64,000 nt of DNA from Moniliella sp. 'wahieum' (Eukaryota > Basidiomycota > Moniliellomycetes > Moniliellales > Moniliellaceae): contig RSEE01000027.1 of NCBI GenBank assembly GCA_003971905.1, positions 124,001 through 188,000 of the forward strand, written 5' to 3'. Numbering within the stretch: position 1 is the first letter of the stretch; every line of letters begins with the position of its first letter. The notes under the pieces are model-generated. The model was not told where the DNA came from. It worked only from the letters and a program-made list of their open reading frames with translations, and ran no database searches. Positions 1 through 11,130 of the stretch are shown in pieces. The translations under genes and the position numbers were made by a program.

Positions 1-2424
1 GAGACGCAACGCAGTCTATCATCATGGTACCGCAAGCTCACCGGCCTGAAACGCATAATATTAGGAACGGGGGGAAGCAGCAAGGGAAACCGAGGACTGT
101 ATACACAACCACTACAGTGTCTGTAAATTGCTCAGTACGCAGTTGGCTACAGTTCGCACATTCACGGGGTGTGGGTACAACGCGTAGTCAATACTAACGA
201 GACCGGCGTTAAGATATATCTGTACTACAGCTTATTTTGGATTGCGCACCAAGTGGCTAACCTTTTAGCTCAATCCTTCCTGACTACATAGTCGTGTTTG
301 TTGCCTCCCTGTCGCAGTGAATATAGTGGCATGGTATTTTGCGTGAGTTCTGTTACAAAAGGGGCGGGACATACGTATACACCTTCATTAACGTTTAACC
401 TCAGGCTTCAGGTTCAGGCTGAAGCTGAAGCCTCACTACTGGAGTATAATTGTAGTCATCTAAGAGTAAATCGGTTTCCTTTAAGATGTAAGACCCCAGT
501 GAGATCTAATACATCATTAAGTGTTCACATGGTGTGGGTTGTGCGCTTCCCGACACGTTGTTTGCCACGCACGGCCCCATATGCATTCTGAGTATGTTGG
601 ACGTTGGCGTAGAACGTTGAGCGAGGCAAACTCTCACATATATACTCTGCAGGTGAGGGGCGTAGCTTCAATAAGTATATTGCACTCAATGCTGTTGCAA
701 TACGCGGTTGTGGCTCTTCTACCTTGGGGGCTGCGGTCATGAATCGTCCGGATACAGACGATCCCTCAGCTAATCTCGTAAGCAAGAGGGGAAATGAGAC
801 TCTCCAAACCGCGGCTTCTATACTCTCTTTCAAGTATACCCCCGAAAGGTATATGCCGATTCCAATAAGATATCCCACTCAGTAGTCTATTTGCATATGT
901 TTTGGAGAGAGTGAGATCAAAGAGGAAAAAACATGACTCTCTGGAAGTTGCCTGAGGTTGGTAAGGTGGAGCGAACACCCCCCCCTGTCATCGCACATAT
1001 CTTTTCATTGAGTGAGTATATACGTTACTGTGCTGCACATGCGGTTCTTCACGATGAACAGTAGGGCCTCTCGTATACATGCACTAGTCCCCGTCTGGCA
1101 CGAGTTTTTCCGAGCCATGATCATGTTACAGGTTAAATAACAACCACACTCATCTTGATGGCAATGCATAACTCTCGTTGGTTTGGTTGCGGGTCCACTG
1201 TGTTTGCCGCGAGACTCCCTGGCGTCAGAGAAACAAAGATGGAAGTTTCTCCACCATCACTTTTGCGCCACACAGAAGCCCTCTTCGAATGTTTTGGAGT
1301 CTCTGTTCTTGCTTACCACTGGCTCTATCAGGCCTGTATAGAGAACGGTTGTACACGTTTAACGGGGGGACAGTCGGGCGTCAAGCTTCACTTAGGAGGA
1401 CGGTGGAAACGTGTATAAAACTCACAGGAGTCTCTCTCTCCGTGATCGCGCTTTGCACACTTCTCTGAGACCAAGGACAATACTGGAAAAGTAGTCATTG
1501 GGAGGTGTGATGCCCGACGAATTCGTCCTAGCTGGCGGGCGGGCGATAGACGGCGAACCAGACTGGCTGACTGGCTGGCCGCCAGTTAGAGCCCGCGCCA
1601 GCGCCTGTTGCGGCAACTTGGGGAGGATGATCGATGAGGTCGAGGTGGGAGGAACCCCCCAAGCACCATGCATCATCCATCTGTGCATCGCCCTCTGGCC
1701 ATGTGCCCCGCTTCACGCTTCAAGCGTCATCCTTCAAGTCTAGCCATCACGCGTCATGTATCACACATCATCCATTGCGTACGCTGTATCATCGATCCAT
1801 CATCGATCACTCCTTCTCTCCTCACATACTGGAGGGAAGCCGCTCTTCGCAGCTCCAGCTCTTCCAATACCGAATACTGACTAGGGGGCTTCGGCCCTCC
1901 TCCTGACTAGTGGATACGCTGAATTGCGACATGTAGCGGTTGGGTGGGGGGCGCGTCGCTTTGCCTACCATCATCATCAGTGCCACCGCCGGACGCAAGC
2001 ACGCGCATAGCAACGGAAGCGAGCACAACAGCAGGCCACGAAAGAGTTTCTCCCATTTGGTGTGCCGTGTTGCCCTCTCTCCGCAGGCGACCTATCACCA
2101 CAAGACCCTTGGTTTAGGCCGGCTGGCCCATTCTCGCAGCTTCGCTTCGTGTGTGGGAAGCTACCACACCATCTCGTTAAGCTGCCACTGCCACATCCCG
2201 CACCGCTTCTTAGCCTCGCTCTCCTTGGCTCTCGCCTAACCGCCTTCCGTCCCTCTTCCTCTTTCTCAGCCCGCCTCGTTTGGGAACCTCACCACTGTGC
2301 ACAGTGGATTCCCTTGACCCGCTTCCATCGCAATCCTCCCTGCATGCAGTACGGCAGCGAATCCACTCCTCATCATCTGATCACTACCCCTATTGGGCCC
2401 AACGTTACATCTTCCGGGAACGCC
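1..2424. other. Intergenic, no gene recognised
   Basis: Only short open frames without recognisable domains on either strand. The one structured element is a four-unit heptad array at 1747-1774 (units TCACGCG, TCATGTA, TCACACA, TCATCCA). Pyrimidine-rich DNA just before 2425 is likely promoter or 5' leader of the following gene. Confidence 0.6.
1747..1774. repeat. Heptad-phased TCA array, 4 units
   Basis: TCA recurs exactly every 7 bases four times with spacers CGCG, TGTA, CACA and TCCA. It belongs to the same 7-bp-phase family found throughout the intergenic DNA of this window; here only the first spacer is self-complementary. Confidence 0.6.
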
Positions 2425-3777
2425 ATGACCGACGACCCTCGCCGGTTTGAATATCCTAGCGTGGCACGCACGCAGCCGCTACAGCAGTCCCAGCTGTCCG
2501 CCCCCAACTCCTCGGCGCCCTATGGCGTTACCCACTATGCTTCTTCGTCTAGCAGGGCAGGGTACTTTGACTCCAACGGCGCCCACTACTCAGCCACCCA
2601 ACAGGTCCCAGTTGGCCCCGATGGCCGCTTGTTACTTCAGTCGCAAATTTCACCCATTACCCAGACGGGCCAAGCAAGCGGACTTACGATGACTGCGCCA
2701 TCCCCAGCTGCAAACATATCAACAGCTACACAAGCCCAAGGGTCATCTTGGGGCTCTATGACCATGGGTCCAACAGGCGCCGGTACGTTTTGCCCCCTCC
2801 TCTCTTGTCTGCCTTTCGTTCTTTCCTTTGCTCCTGCAGCACAGAAGCTGATTTGTTCCCTGTACCCAGTGACCGGGCTGATTCCTTCCCAAACCAATGC
2901 GCCTCCGCTGGTGGGCGACTCAGGAACAGTGTACCCTCGCCCCCCCTTGGAGGGGATGGTAGGCCACCGCTCCTCTCATTCCACCTTGGGTGAGCGCCCG
3001 TATTCCTCGGAAGACAGTCTGGCCCCAGGATCGGGGCTACGAGCAAGCATCGGGGCGGCAAGTGGGTCGGCTCGCCGGTCCAACGATACGTTGGGTGCCT
3101 CATCCTTGGCCAACAGACACTACCGTGCAAGGTCCTGCGGAACCAGCGCAGTCCACCAGCCTCAATCAGACCTCTCTGTCCCGGAGTGACAGTGATCCGA
3201 GCTCACAAAAAGCCGGCAACGCACCTGTCACTTTGGGTGTGCCCATCTTTGTTGGCGACATTGTCACCCGCACAATCCGCGGGCGACGCAAGCGCCCGAT
3301 TCCCCAAGACCCTAGCAAGCTGACTCAGATCGATGCCCCCATCCCAGCGCGGCGCAAGATGTTCAAAGTGCCGTCCAACCAGGAAAGAGCGAATGAAGAG
3401 GGCGGCAACTCAGACACTGAGAAGGGGGGAATGCAGCTCCAACGCGGGTCGAAGCGCAAGTACAAATCGACCGAGACCGTCGACGCGTTGGAAGCCCAAC
3501 GGATCCGGACACCTTGGCCGCACGGCGCCATCGCCTCCACAAGGCCCAGCAATGGCGGGAGATGCAAGTCCAGCTGGACACGCTTCGAGCTCGGAACCAG
3601 GAGCTGGAAGGATCGTACGCTGGACTCGACATGCAGCGCTTGCGGGACGAGAATGCGAGCTTGCGCCAAAAAGGCGCAGCGCTCGAGTATGAGTTGCATA
3701 TGCTCAGACTTAGAAACCAAAGCCTTCAAGGCGAGCTCAGCCGTTCTTCTGAAGCGCGGCGGAACATGCCATACTAG
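2425..3777 (+). CDS. Gcn4-type bZIP transcription factor
   Basis: Likely a nuclear DNA-binding regulator. The long N-terminal part is rich in Ser, Pro, Gln and Thr. It is followed by a basic cluster (IRGRRKRPI) and, at the C-terminus, a bZIP: the basic region reads RIR(N)TLAARRHRLHKA, followed by a leucine-heptad helix (QLDTLRARNQELE, then LRDENASLRQKGAALEYEL). The arrangement 'RNT.AARR.R..K' near the end of the protein is that of Gcn4/CPC1-type factors, which activate amino-acid biosynthesis in other fungi; that role here is inference. Start chosen at 2425 (context GCCATGACC); an in-frame ATG at 2344 is possible. An intron is likely at 2783-2839 (GTACGT..CTGCAG). The basic region is broken at about 3508, where one missing A in GGAC restores the conserved Asn; at least one further frame change lies between about 3100 and 3190. 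The bZIP call is firm; the subfamily is less so. Confidence 0.72.
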
Positions 3778-5084
3778 GACGAACGCCTTTCTTCTTCGGG
3801 AATCACCTACCCAAACGAGAGTGTGGGTAGGTGGCTCGTATATTACTCTCGTCGCGTGTGTCCCTTTCCCCCCGCGCCCTCTCTCTTCCCAAAGTTGTTG
3901 ATCCAAAAGGCAAGAACAAAAGTTTCAACTACACGTGGAGCTAGCCTTTCTCTTCACCCCTCTCCCACCCCTTTTCCCCACCTCCTCTCCCCACACTCCT
4001 CTCCGCGCTCTTCAACCGACGATTAACTTAGCGTAGGTGAAACTTCCCACCCTGCATGATGAAGTGTTGTCCTGAGTTGGCATATATTGATCTACTGTGT
4101 TCGGATTGGACCAGAGCCATCCTCGCTCCTGCTTCTCTCCTCCTTCGACCTATACACGTAAAATAAAATTTCCGGGATTCGTTTTCCCGCGACGGTTCTG
4201 TTGCCGCTTTTTTATATCCCCCCCCCATTTCTCCCTTCCCCCTCTGTCGCGCGTGGCTAATACCTCGCGCAACCCTTGGGTTTGAGCTTGAAACCGCCGG
4301 TATCGTCCAACTCGCCCCGGACTCCGTTCACCCAAACCCTCCCACTGTATCGTCTCGTATCTATTCTATTATCTTTCGCATCCTCAGAGAACTGCTCACC
4401 ATGGGGCGTTGTGATCGAGACGCGGCGCATTTTACACTGTGTGGTCAAGGCGCGCGGGACCCGGGGTCGTTCCTTTTTGATTGTGTACTTTGATCTTCCG
4501 CTTCGTGCTTCCTCTTTCCGTGCGGGCTTTAGGATCTTCGACCTTTTTCTTATTCATGAGTCACTCTGCGGGTCTGAGATGGGGGTCTCCTCCACACTTA
4601 TTTTTTGGTCAGCCGCTGGATGGTTTATGTGTGGTCTTTCCGTCGCTTTGATCTGTTTTCCTGAATACCAGTAGTAGTAGTGGGGAGGCATCAGCATAGG
4701 CGTGTCCAATAACGGGAACGAACATACGGTAATGTTGCGGTGACTTGCGAGTGTGCCACTCTCCAGGTGAATCCAGCTATGGTATAGAGTACGGGCATGA
4801 TAGAGGATATCTGGTCTGAGAGAGAGGATGAGGCCATCGTCTGCCAAACACTATGGAAGAACAGGTGCGCTTGTGAACCTCAGAGAGCGTAGTGAGTCAG
4901 CCGTGCATATGGAAGTAGGACTAGCCCGTTCGTTTCGGTAGCGGTGTTGGTGAAGGAAGGAACTTCAAAAAACTACACGAAGATACGACCCACCGTAGCA
5001 CCGTAGCCACCGTTCCCGGTCCACCGTGTCCACGCTGGAACCACGCTGGAGCTGAAATCATAGGAACAATGTGCGGGTGGTGGG
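3778..5084. other. Intergenic, nothing recognised
   Basis: No convincing coding potential. The first 300 bases are C/T-rich with poly-pyrimidine stretches (3855-4010), plausible 3' UTR of the bZIP gene. The rest has only short random open frames. Confidence 0.5.
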
Positions 5085-5599
5085 GATCAGGAATGGAGGT
5101 GGAACACACGCTGCGCAACACGGGAGGCAGGAGGGGCAGAGCGCGCACTGGAAGGTACATGAGAGACTGCGACACCTTTGGAACGCCGGGAGAAGGAGCT
5201 GCTTCGGCTGCTGGAACAAGCAGAATGCAACAAAAAGAACGCCAAGTACCAGGCACGCACCCGAAGAACCGTTTTTCCCATGGGTTTGACGACGCGAGGA
5301 TACTATGCCAACAAGACAGCGGGCAATATGCTTGGGAACTGGAAGGATGATGGTGACTACTACTGCCTCTCAATGAAGATGGTTCACCGCTCGGATGTCT
5401 TCCACCTTCATCCGTATCCACACGCGCTTCCGCGGGGGTATGGGAATGGATGGCGGGCACCCGAGGGTCCTGATCCCCTGGCGATCCCCCTGGAACCTTA
5501 AGCGGGGTTGGCGCTATCAAGCAGCCCGCAGGATAAACGGGTCGGTTTAGACACAGCGTTTCTTTGTCCCAGTCTTAAGCAGCTTAAGCTCTGTCAATG
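5085..5599 (+). mobile_element. 3'-end fragment of a non-LTR retrotransposon (copy A)
   Basis: The conceptual translation contains GSGMEVEHTLR, then KKNAKYQARTRRTVFP and TTRGYYANKTAG. These align with the C-terminal part of the reverse-transcriptase element on the minus strand at 46181-49489, which has GSGMEVDHTLR and GTKTASKLFAHWKE. DNA similarity continues past the stop through GAGGGTCCTGAT, CCTGGCGATCCCCCTGG, GGTTTAGAC and CTTAAG, ending near 5599 here and near 46181 there. The K..Y and F.P..LTTRG pattern resembles the restriction-like endonuclease tail of NeSL/Utopia/R2-type LINEs. No reverse transcriptase domain is present, so this is a 5'-truncated copy, as expected from incomplete target-primed reverse transcription. 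The left boundary is approximate. Confidence 0.65.
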
Positions 5600-6271
5600 T
5601 TACACCCTCCGCGACCAGATCGATATATAGGAGTTACATACTATACATCCCGGCGCCCTCTGCCTACGATTTGGGACAACCATCCTATATAGCCAGTACT
5701 GTCTTTTGCGCCCATGATTTTTGCCGCCACTACGCACGAAGAACTTAATTTCCGTCGCCGAGGCTCTAGGTACTTCAAACCCAACAACAGCGAGAAATCG
5801 ATTGGGAAGAGAAAGCGGGAACGAGGTGGTAGTTGGGAGAAAGAGATCAGAGTGCCATGAGCATGCATGAGAGAAACTGTGGGGTCTGTGGGGCCTGTGG
5901 GGTCTGCAGTGCACATCGCAGCCTAGAGTGGCTTAGCCCTTGACCCGTAGCGATCGTATAATGATCGAGTAGCATCGACATGAGCCCGCATTATCATAGG
6001 TCTTGAGTGTCAGCGACACTCGCATCCGATTGGGTTGCTCGTGCCTGGCGTGAGCGAAAAGAACCAAAGCCACAGGCAGCGAGGTGCTATGGGGAAGGAA
6101 GAGGGGAAGCTGGAGCAAATGTATTAGATCGTGCCATCACGAAGGGGCCCGGGGGCAGCGCAGTTTACTCGGCCTGGGAGGAGAGATATCCAGCAGGGGG
6201 GTGGAAAGAGGAGGCAAGTGAGTGCGATCAACGTTCAACTTCAACATGGAGGCAGAAAGTGCATGCAAATA

Positions 6272-6336
6272 GGGGGGGGGGGGAGTAAGGGGAGGAGGAC
6301 AGAGAGAGAGAGTGTGGGGGGGGGGGGGGGGGGGGG
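6272..6336. repeat. Two long G-runs
   Basis: Uninterrupted G tracts of 12 (6272-6283) and 21 (6316-6336) bases, with a short GA-rich stretch between them. The G-strand could form quadruplex structure. Exact lengths are unreliable given the homopolymer problem in this assembly. Confidence 0.8.
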
Positions 6337-6473
6337 TGGTAAATGCCCGCTTCTGGTTCGGTGCGGGGAAATGGGCGAGGAGGGCAAAGGAGTGCGCCGC
6401 GCGGGGAATGAGAAATGAGATCGGAGAGCCGCCTGCGCCGGTCTGGTGCCAACACCTTGCCATGGGGCGTCCC

Positions 6474-6533
6474 GCAAGAGCAAGAGCAAGAGCAAGAGCA
6501 AGAGCAAGAGCAAGAGCAAGAGCAAGAGCAAGA
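6474..6533. repeat. (GAGCAA)n hexamer array
   Basis: About ten perfect copies of a 6-bp unit. On the plus strand it would encode Lys-Ser repeats and on the minus strand Leu/Cys-Ser runs. Nothing indicates that it is translated; it lies just downstream of the minus-strand gene ending near 6546. Confidence 0.9.
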
Positions 6534-6545
6534 AGGGGGCAACGA

Positions 6546-8287
6546 CTAGGTTGGACGAGGTGGCAAAGGGGGTAACTCGGGTGGCTTGGGTGCTTGGGGC
6601 GAAACACTTTCGTCCCCTCGGCTCGTTCTGCCACTCGTCCTCTCAATCAACTCTTCCAGGAAGATGCGCATCGGCTGGCCCTCCTCCACCTCGTCCACCA
6701 CGATCCATTCTCGATTCTCGGACGTCGGTTGGCCGAGGGCGGCGCGGCTGGCTTGGCTGGTCGGCTCGAGGCTTCCATGTCCTTGACCACCAGCCCGGCC
6801 CGGACCGGACCCGGACCCCGCCGCGTCGCCGTTTGCACTCGGTTCGCCCGGCTTGGGCGAGACAGGCTCAGCGACAGCCGCGGAGCCAGCCAGAGCTGTC
6901 GTACATTCTCTGCGTCCCGCCAGCGGGGGCAAACATCATGCCAAAGATCGAGGAGCGTTTGGCGTGGCGCGGAGTGGAGAGCGGCTGGGCGGCATCTTGC
7001 ACCCAGTGTCGGAATTTGTCGCCGGTTCGGTTCGGGGGCCGAGGCGGTGGCGTGCGACGAGGCGTCGCCAGCCATCAACAACGTGCCCAATTTGCCACCC
7101 ACCACGGAGGGTGGCCGCGGCCAGGACGAGCGGTCTCGTGGGCGGGCTTGGAAGGACTGCTAGACAAGGGTAGCATGCGAGGAGGGCGCCGTCGAACTCG
7201 TAGGTGCATTGTGGGCCAAGGTGGAGGTGACCGATTGCTGCCGCTGGCGCAAGGGTCCAACTCGGCCTCTGCTTTCACTTCCTCTTTCAAGTCCAACAGC
7301 GTGCGTTCCCGCGCCGCAATCTCGCTAACAAATCATGACTACGAGAACGAGCGTATCCCCTCGGACGTGGCTTGGCGCACGGGTTGAGGAGCGAATCGGG
7401 ATTGGGCTGCGCCGGCAGGGAGGCAAGAGGCTCCGCCGCGCGGTCATTGAGCTGGAGCGAGAAGGCGTGGGACTGGGCAGGTCGTTGGCCGCCGGCGCGA
7501 GGCCAAACGTGCCATTTGCGCGCGGTACCGGCACCGGAACGGGTATAACGGAGCGAGGAAGCGCGTCCGCTAACCGGCCCGAAGCGCTCGCGGGGATGAG
7601 GGGGACGGGTCCGTGTCAGTCCGGTCCGGACGCGGGACCAAGCCGGGTCCGTCGGGCAAGGCCGCAGGATCTGTACGGACGAGCTGCCCGTCAGAAGTGA
7701 CATGCACAGAGGAGGAGCGCGACAGCGGCGGTGTGCGCCCGACACGTAGTTCAGGCTGCTGCGGTGCGAGGCAGAGCGCGCACTTCGTTGCGACGGTGTT
7801 CGCCCATTGCCGAGCGCTGGGACAGGGTGCGTTGCACCACCCGCTCCTCGGGGCCGGGCGCTGGCGCCTTGGGAGGGGAAGGAACAGAGGGAAGCAACGC
7901 AGGGTGGGGGGCGCAGGCGCAGGTGGGGGGCTGGCACTGAGGCTGGCGCTCAGACTGGGGCTGGGGCTGGGGCTGCGACTGAGACTGGGACTGCGGTGCG
8001 GCTGCGGGTGGGGCGACGCCCAGGGCCAGACGGAAAGGCAGAGAGGGGGTATCCTTTCCCCTGGAGCGCTGTGGGGTGTTGTAGGAGGAGGAGAGGGGGG
8101 GGCAGTCGGGCTCGGGGTCGGGGTCGGGGTCGAGCGCGAGGCTGGTGGCAGAGCTGGCGGCGGCAGACACCTGGTCGCTGGGGGTGTCGGAGGAGCTGTC
8201 CTGGAGCGCTGGTGGCTGCGTGTGTGGGCGCGGGGTGGTGGCGGTGGGGGGCGGGACGGTCGGGGGGCGGGGGCGGGCGGGCGGCAT
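6546..8287 (-). CDS. Ser/Pro/Gln-rich hypothetical protein, frameshifted
   Basis: Not recognised with certainty. A start at 8287 gives MPPARPRPPTVPPPTATTPR, followed by a QSQSQPQPQPQ-type tract (about 7950-8000) and Ser/Pro-rich sequence. A short charged helix near 7260-7330 reads EIAARERTLLDLKEEVKAEAEL. The C-terminal part (6546-6930) reads ENREWIVVDEVEEG and PMRIFLEELIERTSG and ends in a PPELPPLPPRPT tail. The pieces lie in different frames, so several single-base shifts must separate them. The helix is faintly like fungal DUF4048 proteins, but I would not assign that. Coding status rests on acidic/hydrophobic segments that are better than chance, not on homology. The gene lies tail to tail with nothing and upstream-adjacent to a region of CACGTG-like and CACGCG motifs (8420-8440). 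Confidence 0.4.
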
Positions 8288-8963
8288 GGCGAGGGGAGAG
8301 GGGGTGGTGGGGGAGCACGAAGGCGGATGGAGGCGTGGGTTGCGGGAGCGTGCGCGATGCGATGGGATGAGCTGCTGCTGCTGCGCTGCAGCAGAGCCAG
8401 CGTGTTCCACACGCCACACGTCACGCGTCACGTGTCACCGCCTCACCACGCCGCTGCTCTGCGTCCTCCCGCGCCAGGGCTGGCAGGGGGGCAGTGGGCG
8501 GCGCGCGCCATGCTGTGGTCCGCGCAGCTTTGAAATTGCAGCGGCTGCGCCATGCGGACTGGGGCCATGCAGTCCAATGGCATGAATATGCATGCGCTGC
8601 GGCTGCCCGCGTGCCGCTGCCGGCCGCACCGCAGCAGCCGCGTTTGGCAAGCGACGACGCTCCACCGGCTGTCCAGTCGCAGCTCAGCGCTCGGCAGCAG
8701 CCAACGTGCCTGTCACATCACGTGCGCCGCCTTCCCTTGCACGCGGCATGTCCTCCGCCCCACCTCGGCTGCCAATTGGGTGCCCCGGCCTTGCCTCTAC
8801 GGATAATAGCAATGCAACTAGCTACAATGATTAATGATTAATGATGCTAATGGTGTGGACGAAAAGAACATATAAACAAGCGGGTGGACAAGGGAGCGCA
8901 GGGCAAGAAGGCAGGCAGGAAAGACAATTCAGCTTGCTAGTCAAGCAAACAAGCAAGCAAGCA
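8288..8963. other. Intergenic between two minus-strand genes
   Basis: Promoter region of the gene at 6546-8287 and 3' flank of the GH30 gene. Contains TCACGCGTCACGTGTCA near 8424 and the heptad array 8828-8848 (TGATTAA twice, then TGATGCT). A CAAG(CAAG) run lies at 8938-8960. Confidence 0.5.
8828..8848. repeat. Heptad-phased TGA array, spacer TTAA
   Basis: Three consecutive 7-bp units TGATTAA, TGATTAA and TGATGCT. The spacer TTAA is self-complementary. Confidence 0.75.
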
Positions 8964-10832
8964 TCACTGGTCCAAACATAGGACGACAGGCCGGGCTCGA
9001 AAACGCAGGTCGGCTGTGCGTTGGTTCAGCGCGACCGTCATGGTGGTCTGGTTGTTGCATGAGTTTCCACCACCAGGCCGTAGCGGGTGGCAGTCCGGTT
9101 CCAGGGCGCGGAGAACGCAAGCGCCTCGCCACAGGACTGGCCCTTGGCCATCGTCGCGTTCATCGACGTGGCCGGCCCGCCGCCAAGCGGGTGAGGTCGG
9201 ACGAGGCAACGGCCATGTGCTGCATCATGATGCTCTGCAGGCTCGGCTGCACCGACGTGGGGTCAATTTCGATTGTGCCCTTGCAATTTTGGCACACGGT
9301 CGAGCCCAAGTGCGGGCCATAGTTGCTGTTGAGCGCCAGGTTCCAGCCAGGATCGAACTAAAGTTGTGCGAAAGCATAGGGAAAAAGATATTCTGCGACC
9401 ACCAACGGAGTTGTCGACATTGGTCGACGTCGTGTCCTGCCCGAGCATTCGGTCATGGCCATGCGCAAGTTGGCAGCTTGGTTCCCAAGCGCATTTCGCA
9501 CCGATTGGGCACCCTCCCAGCTTCCATTGTAGCAGTTGCCACGAGATGCATCGACGCTGGACGCGTTCTGCTTGACGATCGTCTCGGCCGCATCCGAGTG
9601 CACAAAGTCGTCCTCCAGCCCCCAGAGGAGCGTGTCGCCGTACCCCAGCTCGCCCAGCCGGCCCCGCAGCGTGTTGAGCAGCTGGATTTGCAGGCCCGTT
9701 GCCATCACCATCGAAGGGTACGGCATCGAGTTAAATGGTTCGTTTTGCACTGCCAACGCCCACGGTTTGACCCCGACCGCCGTGTGGAATGCTTGGACGG
9801 AGCGGGCCAAGTACTCGGCCAAGAGCGCGGTCATCCCATTGCTGAGCGAACCGCCATTGACGTTATCGTTGCTCTTCATCCAGGCCGGCGGCGACCAGGG
9901 CAGGATGCTGATTTTGATCGTCGGGTTGACCGCCAAAATGTCGCGCAGGACGGGGAAGATGTACGTGTTGGCGCCCTTGGTGGTGAACTTGGACAGCAGA
10001 TCGGACGAGGAGCCTTGGTGATCGGCAAAGGTATAGGTCTGGTCGGGCAAACTGTAATCCGATGCGCCAATCGGGACGCGGATGATGTTGAGTCCCGAAC
10101 GACGATTGAAGAGCGAGTGGAGCGTGCTGTTGTACACACTCGCATTGCTCGTCTTGATCTGCATCAAGAGCGACGCACTGGCATCGGTTAGCGACGCGCC
10201 AAAACCATCAATCGGCGTGTTGGGCGCATGTGGATCACAATGTCGGCCGCACTGGTGTTGGTTCCATTCCAGTGGAGCGTAAGTGGTGTCCATTCGAATG
10301 GGTTGGTCAGGGCGCCGTACGGAGACTGTCCACCCGCACAAAAAAATGATCAGTTTTCCCCATTAGGTCTGGCGAGCAGAAGCGGGATCCAGGTCGGCAC
10401 GTACGGTGTAATAGCCACTCTCCAGCATCCCAGCCTGCGAATCGTCCTGGCCGGGCGGAACGGCAACTTGGTTGCCGCCGGGAAGGCCGAAGGCATAGGA
10501 GACTTGCTTGTGTTTGTGTGCTTCTTCAGTCCTGCACCGAGACCTGCACCAAGCTGGAGACGGCAAAAAAATCAATGTTAGAGCTAGAAAAGAGGTGGGG
10601 GGGAGGGGGATCGGTCCGATCCATCACATAGATGGTCGGTACCAATGCTTACTGCAACGGCCAAAACAACAACGACAGCGACGAGGGTGACAAGTGGCCA
10701 GAAGAAGCGGGAGCGGCGGCGGGCTGGGGGCTTAGACTCGGGCACCTCGGGGGGGGCATAGAGGGGCGTGGTAGTGACCTTGCTCTCGAAGGGCGTGCCG
10801 GTAGAGTATGCGAGTGTTGACGCGGAAGCCAT
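8964..10832 (-). CDS. GH30 beta-glucanase-type glycoside hydrolase, membrane anchored
   Basis: Glycoside hydrolase family 30 enzyme, probably acting on beta-1,6- or related cell-wall glucans; the substrate is inferred from family. The N-terminus (MASASTLAYSTGTPFES, start 10832) is cytosolic-looking, with an RRRSRFF stop-transfer edge and one hydrophobic segment (FFWPLVTLVAVVVVLAVA), so it looks like a type II membrane protein and not a secreted one. An intron at 10554-10652 (GTAAGC..CTCCAG) joins this to LGAGLGAGLKKH. The barrel shows IDGFGASLTDASA, LNIIRVPIGASDYS and ILPWSPPAWMKSN. The general acid/base Glu is in WALAVQNEP (codon 9739-9741) and the nucleophile Glu in MTECSG (codon 9448-9450). 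A C-terminal beta-sandwich strand (TMTVALNQRTADLRF) ends the protein. Frame changes occur near 10330 and in the last 450 bases. Family call firm; exact 3' end uncertain. Confidence 0.85.
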
Positions 10833-11071
10833 GGCCAGGATCAGAAGGGTTACTCAGACGGGCAAGGTGGGCTGGGCGAAAGGCTAAGGACGCAGCGCTG
10901 GGATGCGCCGGGGCGGACGGTGTACAGTCGCAGGGAAGGCACGCGTGGCCTAGAAGGCGGCGGCAGGCGGGACGAGGCGGGATGAAGCAAAGGAGAAAAA
11001 AAGTGAGGGTGGGTGGGTAGGAGGGAGAGATGGCGTAGGCGAGTCCGAGTACCGCTCGAGAATAAGCGTAC

Positions 11072-11130
11072 TCAGTACTCAGATCTCAGACTGAGTACTG
11101 ACTAGCTACGGACTAGTGACTAGTGACTAG
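11072..11130. repeat. Paired heptad arrays (TCA units then TGA units)
   Basis: Units TCAGTAC, TCAGATC and TCAGACT at 11072-11092 are followed by a TGA-oriented array (CTAG then TGACTAG twice) at 11113-11130. The spacers GTAC, GATC and CTAG are self-complementary, and the two arrays face opposite ways. Confidence 0.75.

Larger units (their letters stand above)
5600..6545. other. Intergenic, low-complexity
   Basis: No gene recognised. Contains a short degenerate 10-bp repeat around 5876-5910 (CTGTGGGGTC-like), G-runs of 12 and 21 bases (6272-6336), and a GAGCAA hexamer array (6474-6533). Confidence 0.55.

Noticed and set aside
9016-10191. 391-codon open frame on the plus strand
   Set aside because: It lies exactly antisense to the GH30 gene, whose catalytic motifs are unambiguous; its protein is Arg/His/Val-rich with no motif.
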